Assembly (NCBI GenBank): GCA_946619625.1
Contig: CAMOMF010000023.1
Span: forward strand, 1 to 6,180
Reading direction: 5' to 3'
Length of the DNA: 6,180 bases
Source: an uncultured Bacteroidales bacterium
GTDB taxonomy: Bacteria; Bacteroidota; Bacteroidia; Bacteroidales; Paludibacteraceae
Shown here piece by piece: positions 1 through 6,180 of this stretch. Within the stretch, counting starts at the first letter, position 1. The number at the start of each line of letters is the position of its first letter. Below the pieces are notes generated by a model, which was not told the origin of the DNA, ran no database searches, and saw nothing but the letters and a program-made list of their open reading frames with translations. Both the position numbers and the translations under genes were made by a program.

Positions 1-846
1 CGTTTTGCCGGCAGTGACCTGTGCGACACGGTTGCATGGAACACCGCCAATGCCGGATTCAAAAAGCATCTGGTTAAAAGCAAACTGCCCAACGAGTTGG
101 GGCTGTACGACATGACCGGTAACGTGAGTGAGTGGTGCCAGGATTGGTTCGGACCGTACTACTACGGAACAGAACCCAACCCCAAAGGACCGGCGGAGGG
201 CGATAAGCGTGTCGTCAGGGGCGGCAGCTATGACAACTGTGCAGATAACATCCACCTCTCCTGCCGTCAGTACTATCTGCCCGATGAGGCAAACAACTGC
301 ATCGGACTGCGCGTTGCATTCACACTGCCTAATGACCCCATGGACAAACCTGTGCAGGCGGAACCCGAACTGACAAGGTACGTCAAGGCGGGTGGCAAGC
401 GTATCAAGTTCCTCTACGTGCCGGCTGAGAAACCCTATTATATCATGGAGACGAACGTGTCCGCCAACCTCTGGCGCGCCGTAATGGATAAGGGCGATCG
501 TGGGTCACAGGATGCAACCGGCATGTCCAAGGCGGAGCGAAACCGATTCCTCCAACGTTGCGCACGGCAGTCGGGCGAATCACTTGCCATCGCGACCGAA
601 GAACAGCTCAAACAAGCCGAGCAATTGGGCGTGGTGAAGATTATCCAACCCAAGAAACGCAAACCCAAAAGTTGGGAGAAAAACGAGGCAACCGTCAATG
701 CTCACCGCAAGCGGGTGAAGAATGCGCAGGTGTTCGCCGACCTGATTGGTGTCCGCCTACGCACCACCGAAGACCCTGTGCTAAAGACACTGGAAAAGGG
801 TTACGACGAATCGCAACCCCTCCGATTGATCATCAGACTGAACTGA
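1..846 (+). CDS. FGE-sulfatase (SUMF1-like) domain protein, 5'-truncated by the window edge, with a degenerate second module
   Basis: The reading frame is open from base 1 and ends at TGA 844-846, giving 281 visible residues; the true start lies upstream, so no signal peptide can be judged. Residues 1-107 are the C-terminal half of an FGE-sulfatase domain (PF03781 type). The hallmarks are NELGLYDMTGNVSEWCQDW at 31-49, RVVRGGSYDNC at 70-80 and the closing IGLRVAF at 101-107. In true formylglycine-generating enzymes the active site after GGSY carries a Cys-x4-Cys pair. Here the cysteines fall at 80 and 88 (Cys-x7-Cys, shifted by one), so sulfatase-activating catalysis is doubtful and a binding or structural role is as likely. 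Residues 134-255 look like a second copy of the fold with its middle missing: YYIMETNVSANLWRAVMD (146-163), a TEEQLKQA block (199-206), a Lys/Arg-rich stretch (213-242), then IGVRLR (249-254). It is convergent with glyA, 22 bases away. The fold is secure; the function is unknown. Confidence 0.88.
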   Translation, partial: RFAGSDLCDTVAWNTANAGFKKHLVKSKLPNELGLYDMTGNVSEWCQDWFGPYYYGTEPNPKGPAEGDKRVVRGGSYDNCADNIHLSCRQYYLPDEANNCIGLRVAFTLPNDPMDKPVQAEPELTRYVKAGGKRIKFLYVPAEKPYYIMETNVSANLWRAVMDKGDRGSQDATGMSKAERNRFLQRCARQSGESLAIATEEQLKQAEQLGVVKIIQPKKRKPKSWEKNEATVNAHRKRVKNAQVFADLIGVRLRTTEDPVLKTLEKGYDESQPLRLIIRLN

Positions 847-868
847 GTATTTCTTCTTGATTATCAGG

Positions 869-2161
869 TTACCACGCAAAGAGCGGATAGACTTTCATCA
901 GTCTGTTTACCTCACTGCGTACGGCTGCAATATTCACCTCCGATTCAGGTGCTTGCAGCACTTTGTCGATAAGTTCCACTATCAGCGGCATTTGCTCTTC
1001 TTTCAGCCCACGAGTGGTGATGGCAGGCGTACCGAAGCGCAGACCGGATGTCTGGAAAGCCGAGCGCGTGTCAAACGGAACCATGTTCTTGTTGGTGGTG
1101 ATATCGGCTGCAACCAATGCTTTTTCTGCCACTTTGCCGGTCAAGTCGGGATACTTGTTGCGTAGGTCCACCAGCATGCAGTGGTTGTCCGTGCCACCCG
1201 AGATGATATGATACCCTTTGTCCATGAACGCCTGTGCCATAACGGCGGCATTCTTCTTTACTTGCACTTGATACTCACGGAATTCGGGCTGTAACGCCTC
1301 GCCGAATGCAACGGCCTTGGCGGCAATAACATGCTCCAACGGTCCGCCTTGCGTGCCGGGGAAAACCGCTGAATCGAGTAGGGCGGACATCATCTTTACC
1401 TCGCCTTTAGGAGTGGTTTTGCCCCATGGGTTGGGGAAATCCTCCCCCATCAGGATAACACCTCCGCGCGGACCACGCAGGGTTTTGTGCGTAGTGGAGG
1501 TTACTATATGAGCGTACTTGACGGGATTTTCCAAAAGTCCGGCGGCAATCAGACCTGCGGGGTGTGCCATGTCCACCATGAAGATAGCACCAACTTCATC
1601 CGCCACTTTGCGAATGCGGGCGTAGTCCCACTCCCGACTATATGCAGACGCACCGGCAATAATCAGTTTGGGGCGCTCCTGACGGGCTTTGCGCTCCAAC
1701 TCTTCGTAATCCACGCGCCCGTCCTCTGCGCGTACACTGTAGTCCAGTGCTTGGAACATCAGACCGGAGAAATTGACCGGCGAACCGTGTGAGAGGTGAC
1801 CTCCGTGTGACAGGTTGAGTCCCAGAAACTTATCGCCTGCTTTCAGGCATGCCATAAACACTGCCATGTTTGCCTGGGCTCCCGAGTGAGGTTGCACATT
1901 GACGTAGGATGCCCCATACAATGCTTTCAGGCGTGTACGTGCCAATTCTTCCACTTGGTCAACCACTTCACATCCGCCGTAGTAGCGGTGACCGGGGTAT
2001 CCTTCTGCATACTTGTTGGTTAATACTGAGCCCATGGCTGCCAACACCTGTTCACTGACGAAATTCTCGGACGCAATCAACTCGATGCCACGCATTTGGC
2101 GCTCTTTTTCGCGTCCTATTAAGTCAAACACTTCTTGTTCTTTCTGCATAGTTTTACTCAT
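869..2161 (-). CDS. glyA: Serine hydroxymethyltransferase
   Basis: Cytosolic pyridoxal-phosphate enzyme that interconverts serine plus tetrahydrofolate with glycine plus 5,10-methylene-tetrahydrofolate, the main source of one-carbon units. It is complete at 430 residues. The fold-type I PLP signature TSTTHKTLRGPRGG is present, with the Schiff-base lysine at K226. D197 and H200 in VDMAH correspond to the cofactor-ring Asp and neighbouring His, S31 lies in ELIASENF, E53 and Y61 lie in YAEGYPGHRYYGG, H122 in GGHLSHG, and R375 (SGLRFGTPA) fits the carboxylate-binding Arg. Compared with my recall of the E. coli enzyme there is an extra segment of about ten residues after the lysine (DFPNPWGKTTPKGE), which I recall from Bacteroidota GlyA. 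The start at 2161 is preferred; Met5 (2147-2149) is an alternative that loses only four residues. There is no clear Shine-Dalgarno. A minus-strand promoter lies 31-62 bases upstream. It diverges from the manC run and converges on the FGE-like gene. Confidence 0.97.
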   Translation of the reverse strand: MSKTMQKEQEVFDLIGREKERQMRGIELIASENFVSEQVLAAMGSVLTNKYAEGYPGHRYYGGCEVVDQVEELARTRLKALYGASYVNVQPHSGAQANMAVFMACLKAGDKFLGLNLSHGGHLSHGSPVNFSGLMFQALDYSVRAEDGRVDYEELERKARQERPKLIIAGASAYSREWDYARIRKVADEVGAIFMVDMAHPAGLIAAGLLENPVKYAHIVTSTTHKTLRGPRGGVILMGEDFPNPWGKTTPKGEVKMMSALLDSAVFPGTQGGPLEHVIAAKAVAFGEALQPEFREYQVQVKKNAAVMAQAFMDKGYHIISGGTDNHCMLVDLRNKYPDLTGKVAEKALVAADITTNKNMVPFDTRSAFQTSGLRFGTPAITTRGLKEEQMPLIVELIDKVLQAPESEVNIAAVRSEVNRLMKVYPLFAW

Positions 2162-2191
2162 TACAAGTTAGACTTCTTGTGAAATACGCCA

Positions 2192-2223
2192 CAAAATTAC
2201 TGCTTTTTTTTTACATATGCAAG
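2192..2223 (-). promoter_or_regulatory. glyA promoter, Bacteroidota type
   Basis: Read on the minus strand, TAATTTTG (2199 down to 2192) matches the Bacteroidota -7 consensus TAnnTTTG exactly. CTTG (2223 down to 2220) is a one-mismatch -33 element, and the spacing between them is 20 bases. Transcription would start near 2185, giving a leader of about 24 bases before the glyA ATG. The elements are read by eye; the start site is inferred. Confidence 0.75.
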
Positions 2224-2235
2224 TTTTCATGTTAT

Positions 2236-2249
2236 TTTTTTGCAAAAAA
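2236..2249. repeat. 14-bp perfect palindrome TTTTTTGCAAAAAA between the promoters
   Basis: Six T, GC, six A, lying inside the spacer of the larger inverted repeat but centred at 2242.5 rather than on its axis at 2237. It sits 1 base upstream of the manC -33 element. It could be an operator half-way between the promoters, a bent A-tract, or simply chance in a very AT-rich stretch. The palindrome is seen directly; any function is inference. Confidence 0.5.
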
Positions 2250-2250
2250 G

Positions 2251-2282
2251 TTTGCATATGTGAAAAAAAAGTAGTAACTTTG
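2251..2282 (+). promoter_or_regulatory. Promoter of the manC-debranching enzyme-glycosyltransferase run, Bacteroidota type
   Basis: TTTG at 2251-2254 (-33) and TAACTTTG at 2275-2282 (-7, full match to TAnnTTTG) are separated by 20 bases. Transcription would begin near 2289, leaving a leader of about 35 bases before ATG 2324. That leader is A/T-rich (TAATAATATAATATC) with no Shine-Dalgarno, as is common in this phylum. No other promoter-like site is evident before the downstream genes, so this one probably drives all three. Confidence 0.82.
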
Positions 2283-2323
2283 CAGCGGAATTGTGAAAAC
2301 ACCTTAATAATATAATATCAACG

Positions 2324-3424
2324 ATGAACCAAAACAATTACTGCGTAATTATGGCAGGCGGTGTTGGCAGCCGCTTTTGGCCGTATAGCCGTAACCACCG
2401 ACCAAAGCAATTCTTGGATTTCTTTGGCACCGGTCGCAGTCTGCTTCAACAGACGGTGGACCGTTTCCGCCCCATTGTTCCAATCGAGAACGTACTGATT
2501 GTCACGAACGTGTTGTACCGTGATCTGATTTTGGAGCAAATACCTGATATGCGTCCCGAACAGATATTGTGTGAACCCGCCCGCCGGAATACTGCACCAT
2601 GTATAGCCTATGCTGTATCCCACATTAGTGGCAAAACCGACAAAGCGAACATCATAGTGGCTGCGTCCGACCATCTGATTATGCAAGAGCGCGAGTTTCA
2701 GCGTGTTATATCTACAGGACTGGATTTTGTGGAGAAAAACGATGTTCTGCTCACCCTCGGAATGAAACCTACTCGCCCGGAAACCGGTTACGGTTACATT
2801 CAGATAGGTGGCGTGCCCGCAGACCCGGATATTCCAAAAATGGAGAACATAAGTAAGGTGAAGACATTCACAGAGAAACCGAATGCCGAGTTGGCGAAAG
2901 TGTTTGTGGAAAGTGGCGAGTTCCTGTGGAACAGCGGTATTTTCCTATGGAACCTGAAGTCTATTCGCAAGGCATTCCGTACCTTCCAGCCCGGAATTGC
3001 CGACGTGTTCCGTGACGGCGAGGCGGTGATGGGAACCCCGGACGAACAGGCGTACGTACAGAAAGTGTTTGCCACTTTGCCCAGCATATCCGTTGACTAC
3101 GGAATCATGGAAAAAGCGGATAACGTATATGTCATGGAGGCATCTTTCGGTTGGTCTGACTTGGGCACATGGGGCTCGCTTTATTCGTTGTCAGAAAAAG
3201 ATAAGGACGGCAATGTATGCCTGAAATCCGATGCCTTGTTCTACCATGCCAGGAACAATATTGTGACGTTGGAACCCGGCAAACTGGCGGTTATCAAAGG
3301 ATTGGACGGTTATATCGTGGCAGAGGCGGACAACGTGCTCCTTATCTGCAAGCAGGAAGACGAACAATCCATCCGGCAAATGGTAACAGACGCCGAGGTG
3401 AAGTTTGATGGGAAATACAATTAA
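2324..3424 (+). CDS. manC: Mannose-1-phosphate guanylyltransferase (GDP-mannose pyrophosphorylase), monofunctional
   Basis: Cytosolic nucleotidyltransferase making GDP-mannose from mannose-1-phosphate and GTP, the precursor for mannose, fucose and related residues in surface glycans. It has 366 residues, the length of the catalytic domain alone; the phosphomannose-isomerase cupin of the bifunctional ~470-residue proteins is absent. Visible motifs in order: GGVGSRFWPYSR (12-23) followed by RPKQF (26-30), the nucleotide-binding pyrophosphorylase signature; EPARRNTAPCIA (84-95); AASDHLI (113-119), with the metal-site Asp at 116; PETGYGYIQ (152-160); FTEKP (182-186); WNSGIFLW (202-209), sugar binding; SVDYGIMEK (256-264); and GWSDLGTWGSL (276-286). 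The start at 2324 sits just before the conserved N-terminal strand. It is the first gene after the divergent promoter, and the debranching-enzyme gene begins 28 bases after its stop. The name manC is used for this function; rfbM is an equivalent name. Confidence 0.95.
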   Translation: MNQNNYCVIMAGGVGSRFWPYSRNHRPKQFLDFFGTGRSLLQQTVDRFRPIVPIENVLIVTNVLYRDLILEQIPDMRPEQILCEPARRNTAPCIAYAVSHISGKTDKANIIVAASDHLIMQEREFQRVISTGLDFVEKNDVLLTLGMKPTRPETGYGYIQIGGVPADPDIPKMENISKVKTFTEKPNAELAKVFVESGEFLWNSGIFLWNLKSIRKAFRTFQPGIADVFRDGEAVMGTPDEQAYVQKVFATLPSISVDYGIMEKADNVYVMEASFGWSDLGTWGSLYSLSEKDKDGNVCLKSDALFYHARNNIVTLEPGKLAVIKGLDGYIVAEADNVLLICKQEDEQSIRQMVTDAEVKFDGKYN

Positions 3425-3452
3425 AAGGCAAAATATCATCAACAAACATAAT

Positions 3453-5417
3453 ATGAGTTATTTGAATTTCGACAAGAAGTTGCTTGCCAACTTAGACAGG
3501 TCGCTGGAGAAAGAGATGATCCGAACCAATCGTTCGGGGGCCTATAACTCCACCACCTTGGTTGACTGCAACACGCGCAAGTACCATGGTCAGCTGGTGT
3601 TGCCTCTGCCGGAATTGGGTGACGACAACTACGTGTTGCTCAACTCGTTAGACGAGACGGTCATCCAGCATGGCGCAGAGTTCAACCTGGGACTGCATAA
3701 GTACGGCGACCACAATTTTTCGCCCAATGGGCACAAGTACATTCGCGAGTTCGACTGTGAACATATCAGCCGGACAATCTACCGTGTAGGCGGAGTGATT
3801 CTGCAAAAGGAGCGCATGCTGGTTAGTTTTGAACCGCGCGTGCTCATTCGCTACACGTTGCTTGAGGCGCACAGTCCCACAACCCTCCGTTTCCGTCCTT
3901 TCCTTGCGTTCCGTTCGGTAAGCGAACTGACGCACGAGAACAGTCGTGCCAACGCAGAAATGCAAGAAGAAGTGAACGGTGGCAGTGTGCAACTATATGC
4001 CGAGTATCCGCGTCTGTATATGCAGTTCTCCAAGAAATGCACTTATACTCATGAACCGCATTGGTACCGTGGTATTGAGTATCAGAAAGAGCAGGAACGT
4101 GGCTTTGAATACAAGGAGGACAACTTGGTTCCCGGTTGGTTCGAGTTGCCCATGCGCAAGGGGGAGAGTGTAATCTTCTCGGCAGGTATATCGCCTGTAA
4201 ACGTACGTACCCTTTCCACTACTTGGGCCAAAGAATTGGACCGTCGTATCACCCGTACCGACATGTACAACACCCTGCGCAACTCCGCTGCACAGTTCTA
4301 CAAGCGTGAGGGCGACAAGTGCTACTTGTTGGCAGGTTATCCTTGGTTCCATGCCACTGCGCGCGAAGAGTTCTTCTCGCTGCCTACATGTACATTGGGA
4401 ATCAACCGTCCCGAGTACTGGGATGTGATCATGAACAAAACCGCCGTGCCCGAAATGCGTGCTTTCCTGAATGGAGAGTATGAGAAAATACGTCTGCGTG
4501 ACATGGATGAACCCGACGCTATCCTGTGGTTCGTTCGTGCGGCGCAACAGTATTTCCTGCACGTGGACAAAGAGGAGGCGGTGAAACTATATGGCTCCTT
4601 GGTACTGGATATCATCGATTATATGCGCAAAAACAAGCACCCGCGTGCTTTCTTGCACCCGAATGGACTGCTTTGGGTGGACGGTACGCAACGGCCTGCC
4701 ACATGGATGAACGCAGTCGAGAACGGCCGTCCTATCACACCGCGTACAGGTTATGTGGTGGAAATCAATGCGCTGTGGTACAACGCACTGATGTTCGCCG
4801 CTGAGATTCAACGTACTGCCGGCAAGGAGATGGCTGCTGACTTGATGGAATATCAAGCCGAACTGACACGCACTGCTTTCGTCCAGACTTTCTGGAATGG
4901 CGTATATCTGTTTGACTATGTGGTCGATGGTTATCAGGACCGCGAGGTGCGTCCTAACCAGATATGGGCGGCGAGTCTGCCCTACTCTCCTCTGGACCGC
5001 AAGCAACAAAAAGCAGTGGTGGATATCTGCACCAAGGAACTGCTTACGCCGCGCGGTTTGCGTACCATTTCGCCCAAATCGGGCAACTACCGTCCTATCT
5101 ATATCGGCGGACAGTTGGAGCGCGACCGCAATTTCCACAACGGTCCGGTTTGGCCCTTTACGATTGCTGCCTACGCTACCGCCTATATGCGCGTGTACAA
5201 GCAATCGGGTATCGGTTTCATTCAGCGCGCTTTGGTCGGCTTTGAGCAGGAAATGTCTGAGTTGTGCATTGGTACCCTCAACGAGATTTATGATGGCAAC
5301 CCGCCGTACAAGGGCCACGGAGCCATGTCATATGCACCGTCTGTTGCCGCTGTGCTCTCCATGTGCAACACTATTCGCGCCTACAAAGAGGCGGAAGAAA
5401 ATCAAGTAGGAATGTAA
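3453..5417 (+). CDS. Glycogen debranching enzyme, amylo-alpha-1,6-glucosidase type (GH133-like)
   Basis: Family role: hydrolysis of alpha-1,6-linked glucose at branch points of glycogen or related alpha-glucans, in the cytosol. It has 654 residues from ATG 3453. The frame stays open upstream to 3405, overlapping manC, but the conserved N-terminus (MSYLNFDKKLLANL) begins at 3453. Residues 1-260 form the N-terminal beta-rich domain, with TNRSGAYNSTTLVDCNTRKYHG at 25-46. From about 280 the (alpha/alpha)6 glucosidase domain follows: GYPWFHATAREEFFSLP (295-311), HPNGLLWVDGTQ (402-413), ATWMNA (416-421), TPRTGYVVEINALWYNAL (429-446), RPNQIWAASLP (500-510), LLTPRGLRTISP (530-541), HNGPVWPF (562-569) and LNEIYDG (609-615). 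E611 fits the family general base. Two acidic positions differ from the usual motifs: GRD reads ARE (303-305) and WMDA reads WMNA (N420). No signal peptide or membrane segment is visible. It lies between manC and a glycogen-synthase-like gene. The family is secure; activity is less certain. Confidence 0.92.
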   Translation: MSYLNFDKKLLANLDRSLEKEMIRTNRSGAYNSTTLVDCNTRKYHGQLVLPLPELGDDNYVLLNSLDETVIQHGAEFNLGLHKYGDHNFSPNGHKYIREFDCEHISRTIYRVGGVILQKERMLVSFEPRVLIRYTLLEAHSPTTLRFRPFLAFRSVSELTHENSRANAEMQEEVNGGSVQLYAEYPRLYMQFSKKCTYTHEPHWYRGIEYQKEQERGFEYKEDNLVPGWFELPMRKGESVIFSAGISPVNVRTLSTTWAKELDRRITRTDMYNTLRNSAAQFYKREGDKCYLLAGYPWFHATAREEFFSLPTCTLGINRPEYWDVIMNKTAVPEMRAFLNGEYEKIRLRDMDEPDAILWFVRAAQQYFLHVDKEEAVKLYGSLVLDIIDYMRKNKHPRAFLHPNGLLWVDGTQRPATWMNAVENGRPITPRTGYVVEINALWYNALMFAAEIQRTAGKEMAADLMEYQAELTRTAFVQTFWNGVYLFDYVVDGYQDREVRPNQIWAASLPYSPLDRKQQKAVVDICTKELLTPRGLRTISPKSGNYRPIYIGGQLERDRNFHNGPVWPFTIAAYATAYMRVYKQSGIGFIQRALVGFEQEMSELCIGTLNEIYDGNPPYKGHGAMSYAPSVAAVLSMCNTIRAYKEAEENQVGM

Positions 5418-5429
5418 TTGTAAAAGAAT

Positions 5430-6180
5430 ATGAAAGCATTAATGTTTGGTTGGGAATTTCCTCCTCATATCCTTGGTGGTTTGGGCACTGCCAGTTACGG
5501 TTTGACCCGCGGCATGGCAGAGCAGCCTGATATGGACATTACTTTTGTCATCCCCAAGCCTTGGGGCGATGAAGACCAATCCTTCCTGAAAATAATAGGT
5601 GCCAATAGTGTTCCCATTGTGTGGAAAGAGAATTCATATGATTATGTTGCCCAGCGCATGCAGGGACGCATGACCGCCGAAGAGTATTTCCACCTGCGCG
5701 ATGGTATCCATTACGATTACCGCCGTATTGGCACGGACGATTTGGGCTGCGTGGGTTTCTCAGGCAGATATCCCGACAACCTGATAGAAGAAATCGGCAA
5801 CTACGAGGCCGTTGCCAGTGTCTTGGCACATTCGCTGGATTTTGATATCATTCACTCGCATGACTGGCTCACCTATCCGGCAGGCGTGTTCGCAAAGCAC
5901 ATATCCGGCAAACCGCTTGTTATTCACGTACATGCCACCGACTTTGACCGTTCTCGCGGCAACGTCAACCCGACGGTCTTCTCTATTGAGAAGCGTGGTA
6001 TGGAGGAGGCTGACCATATTATATGTGTCAGCAATCTTACCCGCCGTACTGTGATAGAGAAATATGGCATCAATCCTGCCAAAGTGAGCACGGTGCACAA
6101 CGCCGTTGAACCGCTCAAGGACCTCGACTCCTACCATAAAACACCGCGTAAGGACAAGATTGTCACCTTCCTCGGACGTA
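5430..6180 (+). CDS. GT-B glycosyltransferase, glycogen-synthase-like, 3'-truncated by the window edge
   Basis: Starts at ATG 5430, 12 bases after the debranching-enzyme stop, and remains open to the end of the window: 250 residues, essentially the N-terminal Rossmann domain of a GT-B enzyme. The opening MKALMFGWEFPPHILGGLGT carries the glycine-rich loop (GGLG, 16-19) that contacts the donor phosphates in GT4 and GT5 enzymes. DIIHSHDWLTYPAG (139-152) and VIHVHATDFDRSRG (164-177) are the acceptor-side motifs, and ADHIICVSN (194-202), KYGI-NPAKVSTVHNAVE (211-227) and the LGR at 248-250 that opens the second domain are typical of GT4. The catalytic C-terminal E-x7-E region lies beyond the window. 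Family members in this setting are usually annotated as glycogen or starch synthase, which would use ADP- or UDP-glucose. The neighbouring debranching enzyme agrees with that, but GT4 and GT5 and the donor sugar cannot be settled from this half. An A-rich TAAAAGAAT precedes the start instead of a strong Shine-Dalgarno. Confidence 0.88.
   Translation, partial: MKALMFGWEFPPHILGGLGTASYGLTRGMAEQPDMDITFVIPKPWGDEDQSFLKIIGANSVPIVWKENSYDYVAQRMQGRMTAEEYFHLRDGIHYDYRRIGTDDLGCVGFSGRYPDNLIEEIGNYEAVASVLAHSLDFDIIHSHDWLTYPAGVFAKHISGKPLVIHVHATDFDRSRGNVNPTVFSIEKRGMEEADHIICVSNLTRRTVIEKYGINPAKVSTVHNAVEPLKDLDSYHKTPRKDKIVTFLGR

Larger units (their letters stand above)
2187..2287. repeat. Imperfect inverted repeat carrying both divergent promoters
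   Basis: The arms are 2187-2222 and 2252-2287, 36 bases each, separated by a 29-base AT-rich spacer; the symmetry axis is at 2237. Aligning one arm against the reverse complement of the other gives 31 of 36 identities, with no gaps, and all five differences are transitions. Each arm holds TTGCATATGT, an A-run of 8-9, G(C/T)AGTAA(T/C)TTTG and a final GCG, so the -33 and -7 elements of glyA and manC sit at mirror positions. Both predicted transcription starts fall at or just outside the outer arm ends, so the repeat would act as DNA rather than as an RNA hairpin. Each arm contains CATATG (2214-2219 and 2255-2260), with centres 41 bases apart, close to four helical turns. Confidence 0.85.

Noticed and set aside
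97..99. TTG at 97 as the start of the first gene
   Set aside because: The frame is open from base 1 and residues 1-32 match the FGE-sulfatase fold (AGSDLCDTVAWN...), so TTG 97 is an internal Leu codon.
834..905. Inverted repeat CAGACTGA / TCAGTCTG (834-841 and 898-905) as a terminator for the convergent genes
   Set aside because: Only 8 bp with a 56-base loop, arms inside the two coding regions and no T-run; expected by chance.
2187..2287. The inverted repeat as a riboswitch, attenuator hairpin or small transposon remnant
   Set aside because: Both predicted transcripts start at or beyond the arm ends, so it would not be transcribed. There is no target-site duplication or transposase, and the arms are explained by promoter elements.
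2318..2686. A 122-codon minus-strand open frame overlapping the manC start
   Set aside because: It is antisense to the conserved manC N-terminus and its product has no recognisable family features.
3405..3452. Upstream extension of the debranching enzyme to TTG 3405 or ATG 3408, overlapping manC
   Set aside because: The 15-16 extra residues are Asn/Lys/Ile-rich and do not resemble the family N-terminus, which starts cleanly at Met 3453.
3993..4562. A 189-codon minus-strand open frame opposite the debranching enzyme
   Set aside because: Antisense shadow with no motif, promoter or family resemblance.
4587..5318. A 243-codon open frame on the minus strand opposite the debranching enzyme
   Set aside because: It is entirely antisense to a well-conserved gene, has no recognisable domain and reads as low-quality sequence; it is a by-product of codon bias in the real frame.

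Overview
The window reads as a chromosomal segment of a Bacteroidota bacterium, most likely Bacteroidales. Three things support this. The two recognisable promoters have the Bacteroidota form TTTG-N20-TAnnTTTG. The starts lack Shine-Dalgarno sequences and follow A/T-rich leaders. The serine hydroxymethyltransferase, mannose-1-phosphate guanylyltransferase and debranching-enzyme sequences all resemble the versions I recall from Bacteroides and Prevotella. Genus cannot be set by eye.

Layout. (1) Bases 1-846, plus strand: the 3' part of a gene for a formylglycine-generating-enzyme-like (SUMF1/FGE-sulfatase fold) protein. Its first visible domain is followed by what looks like a second, collapsed copy of the same fold. 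(2) Bases 869-2161, minus strand: a complete glyA (serine hydroxymethyltransferase), convergent with the first gene across only 22 bases. (3) Bases 2162-2323: a 162-base divergent control region. Two Bacteroidota-type promoters face away from each other and are embedded in the arms of a 36-bp imperfect inverted repeat (31 of 36 positions match). (4) Bases 2324-6180, plus strand: a tightly spaced, probably co-transcribed run of mannose-1-phosphate guanylyltransferase, GH133-type glycogen debranching enzyme and a GT-B glycosyltransferase (glycogen-synthase-like) cut by the window edge. The gaps are 28 and 12 bases.

How it works together. The plus-strand run joins sugar-nucleotide supply (GDP-mannose) to two enzymes that look like glycogen or alpha-glucan storage metabolism. 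The divergent glyA supplies glycine and one-carbon units. The mirror-image promoters suggest that glyA and the polysaccharide genes could be read by the same regulator or follow the same growth signal, but this is inference.

Nothing here looks like a phage, mobile element, CRISPR array, RNA gene or defence system. The points most worth a second look are the mirrored promoter pair, the degenerate second FGE-like module, and two altered acidic motif positions in the debranching enzyme. No stretch longer than 300 bases lacks a gene.
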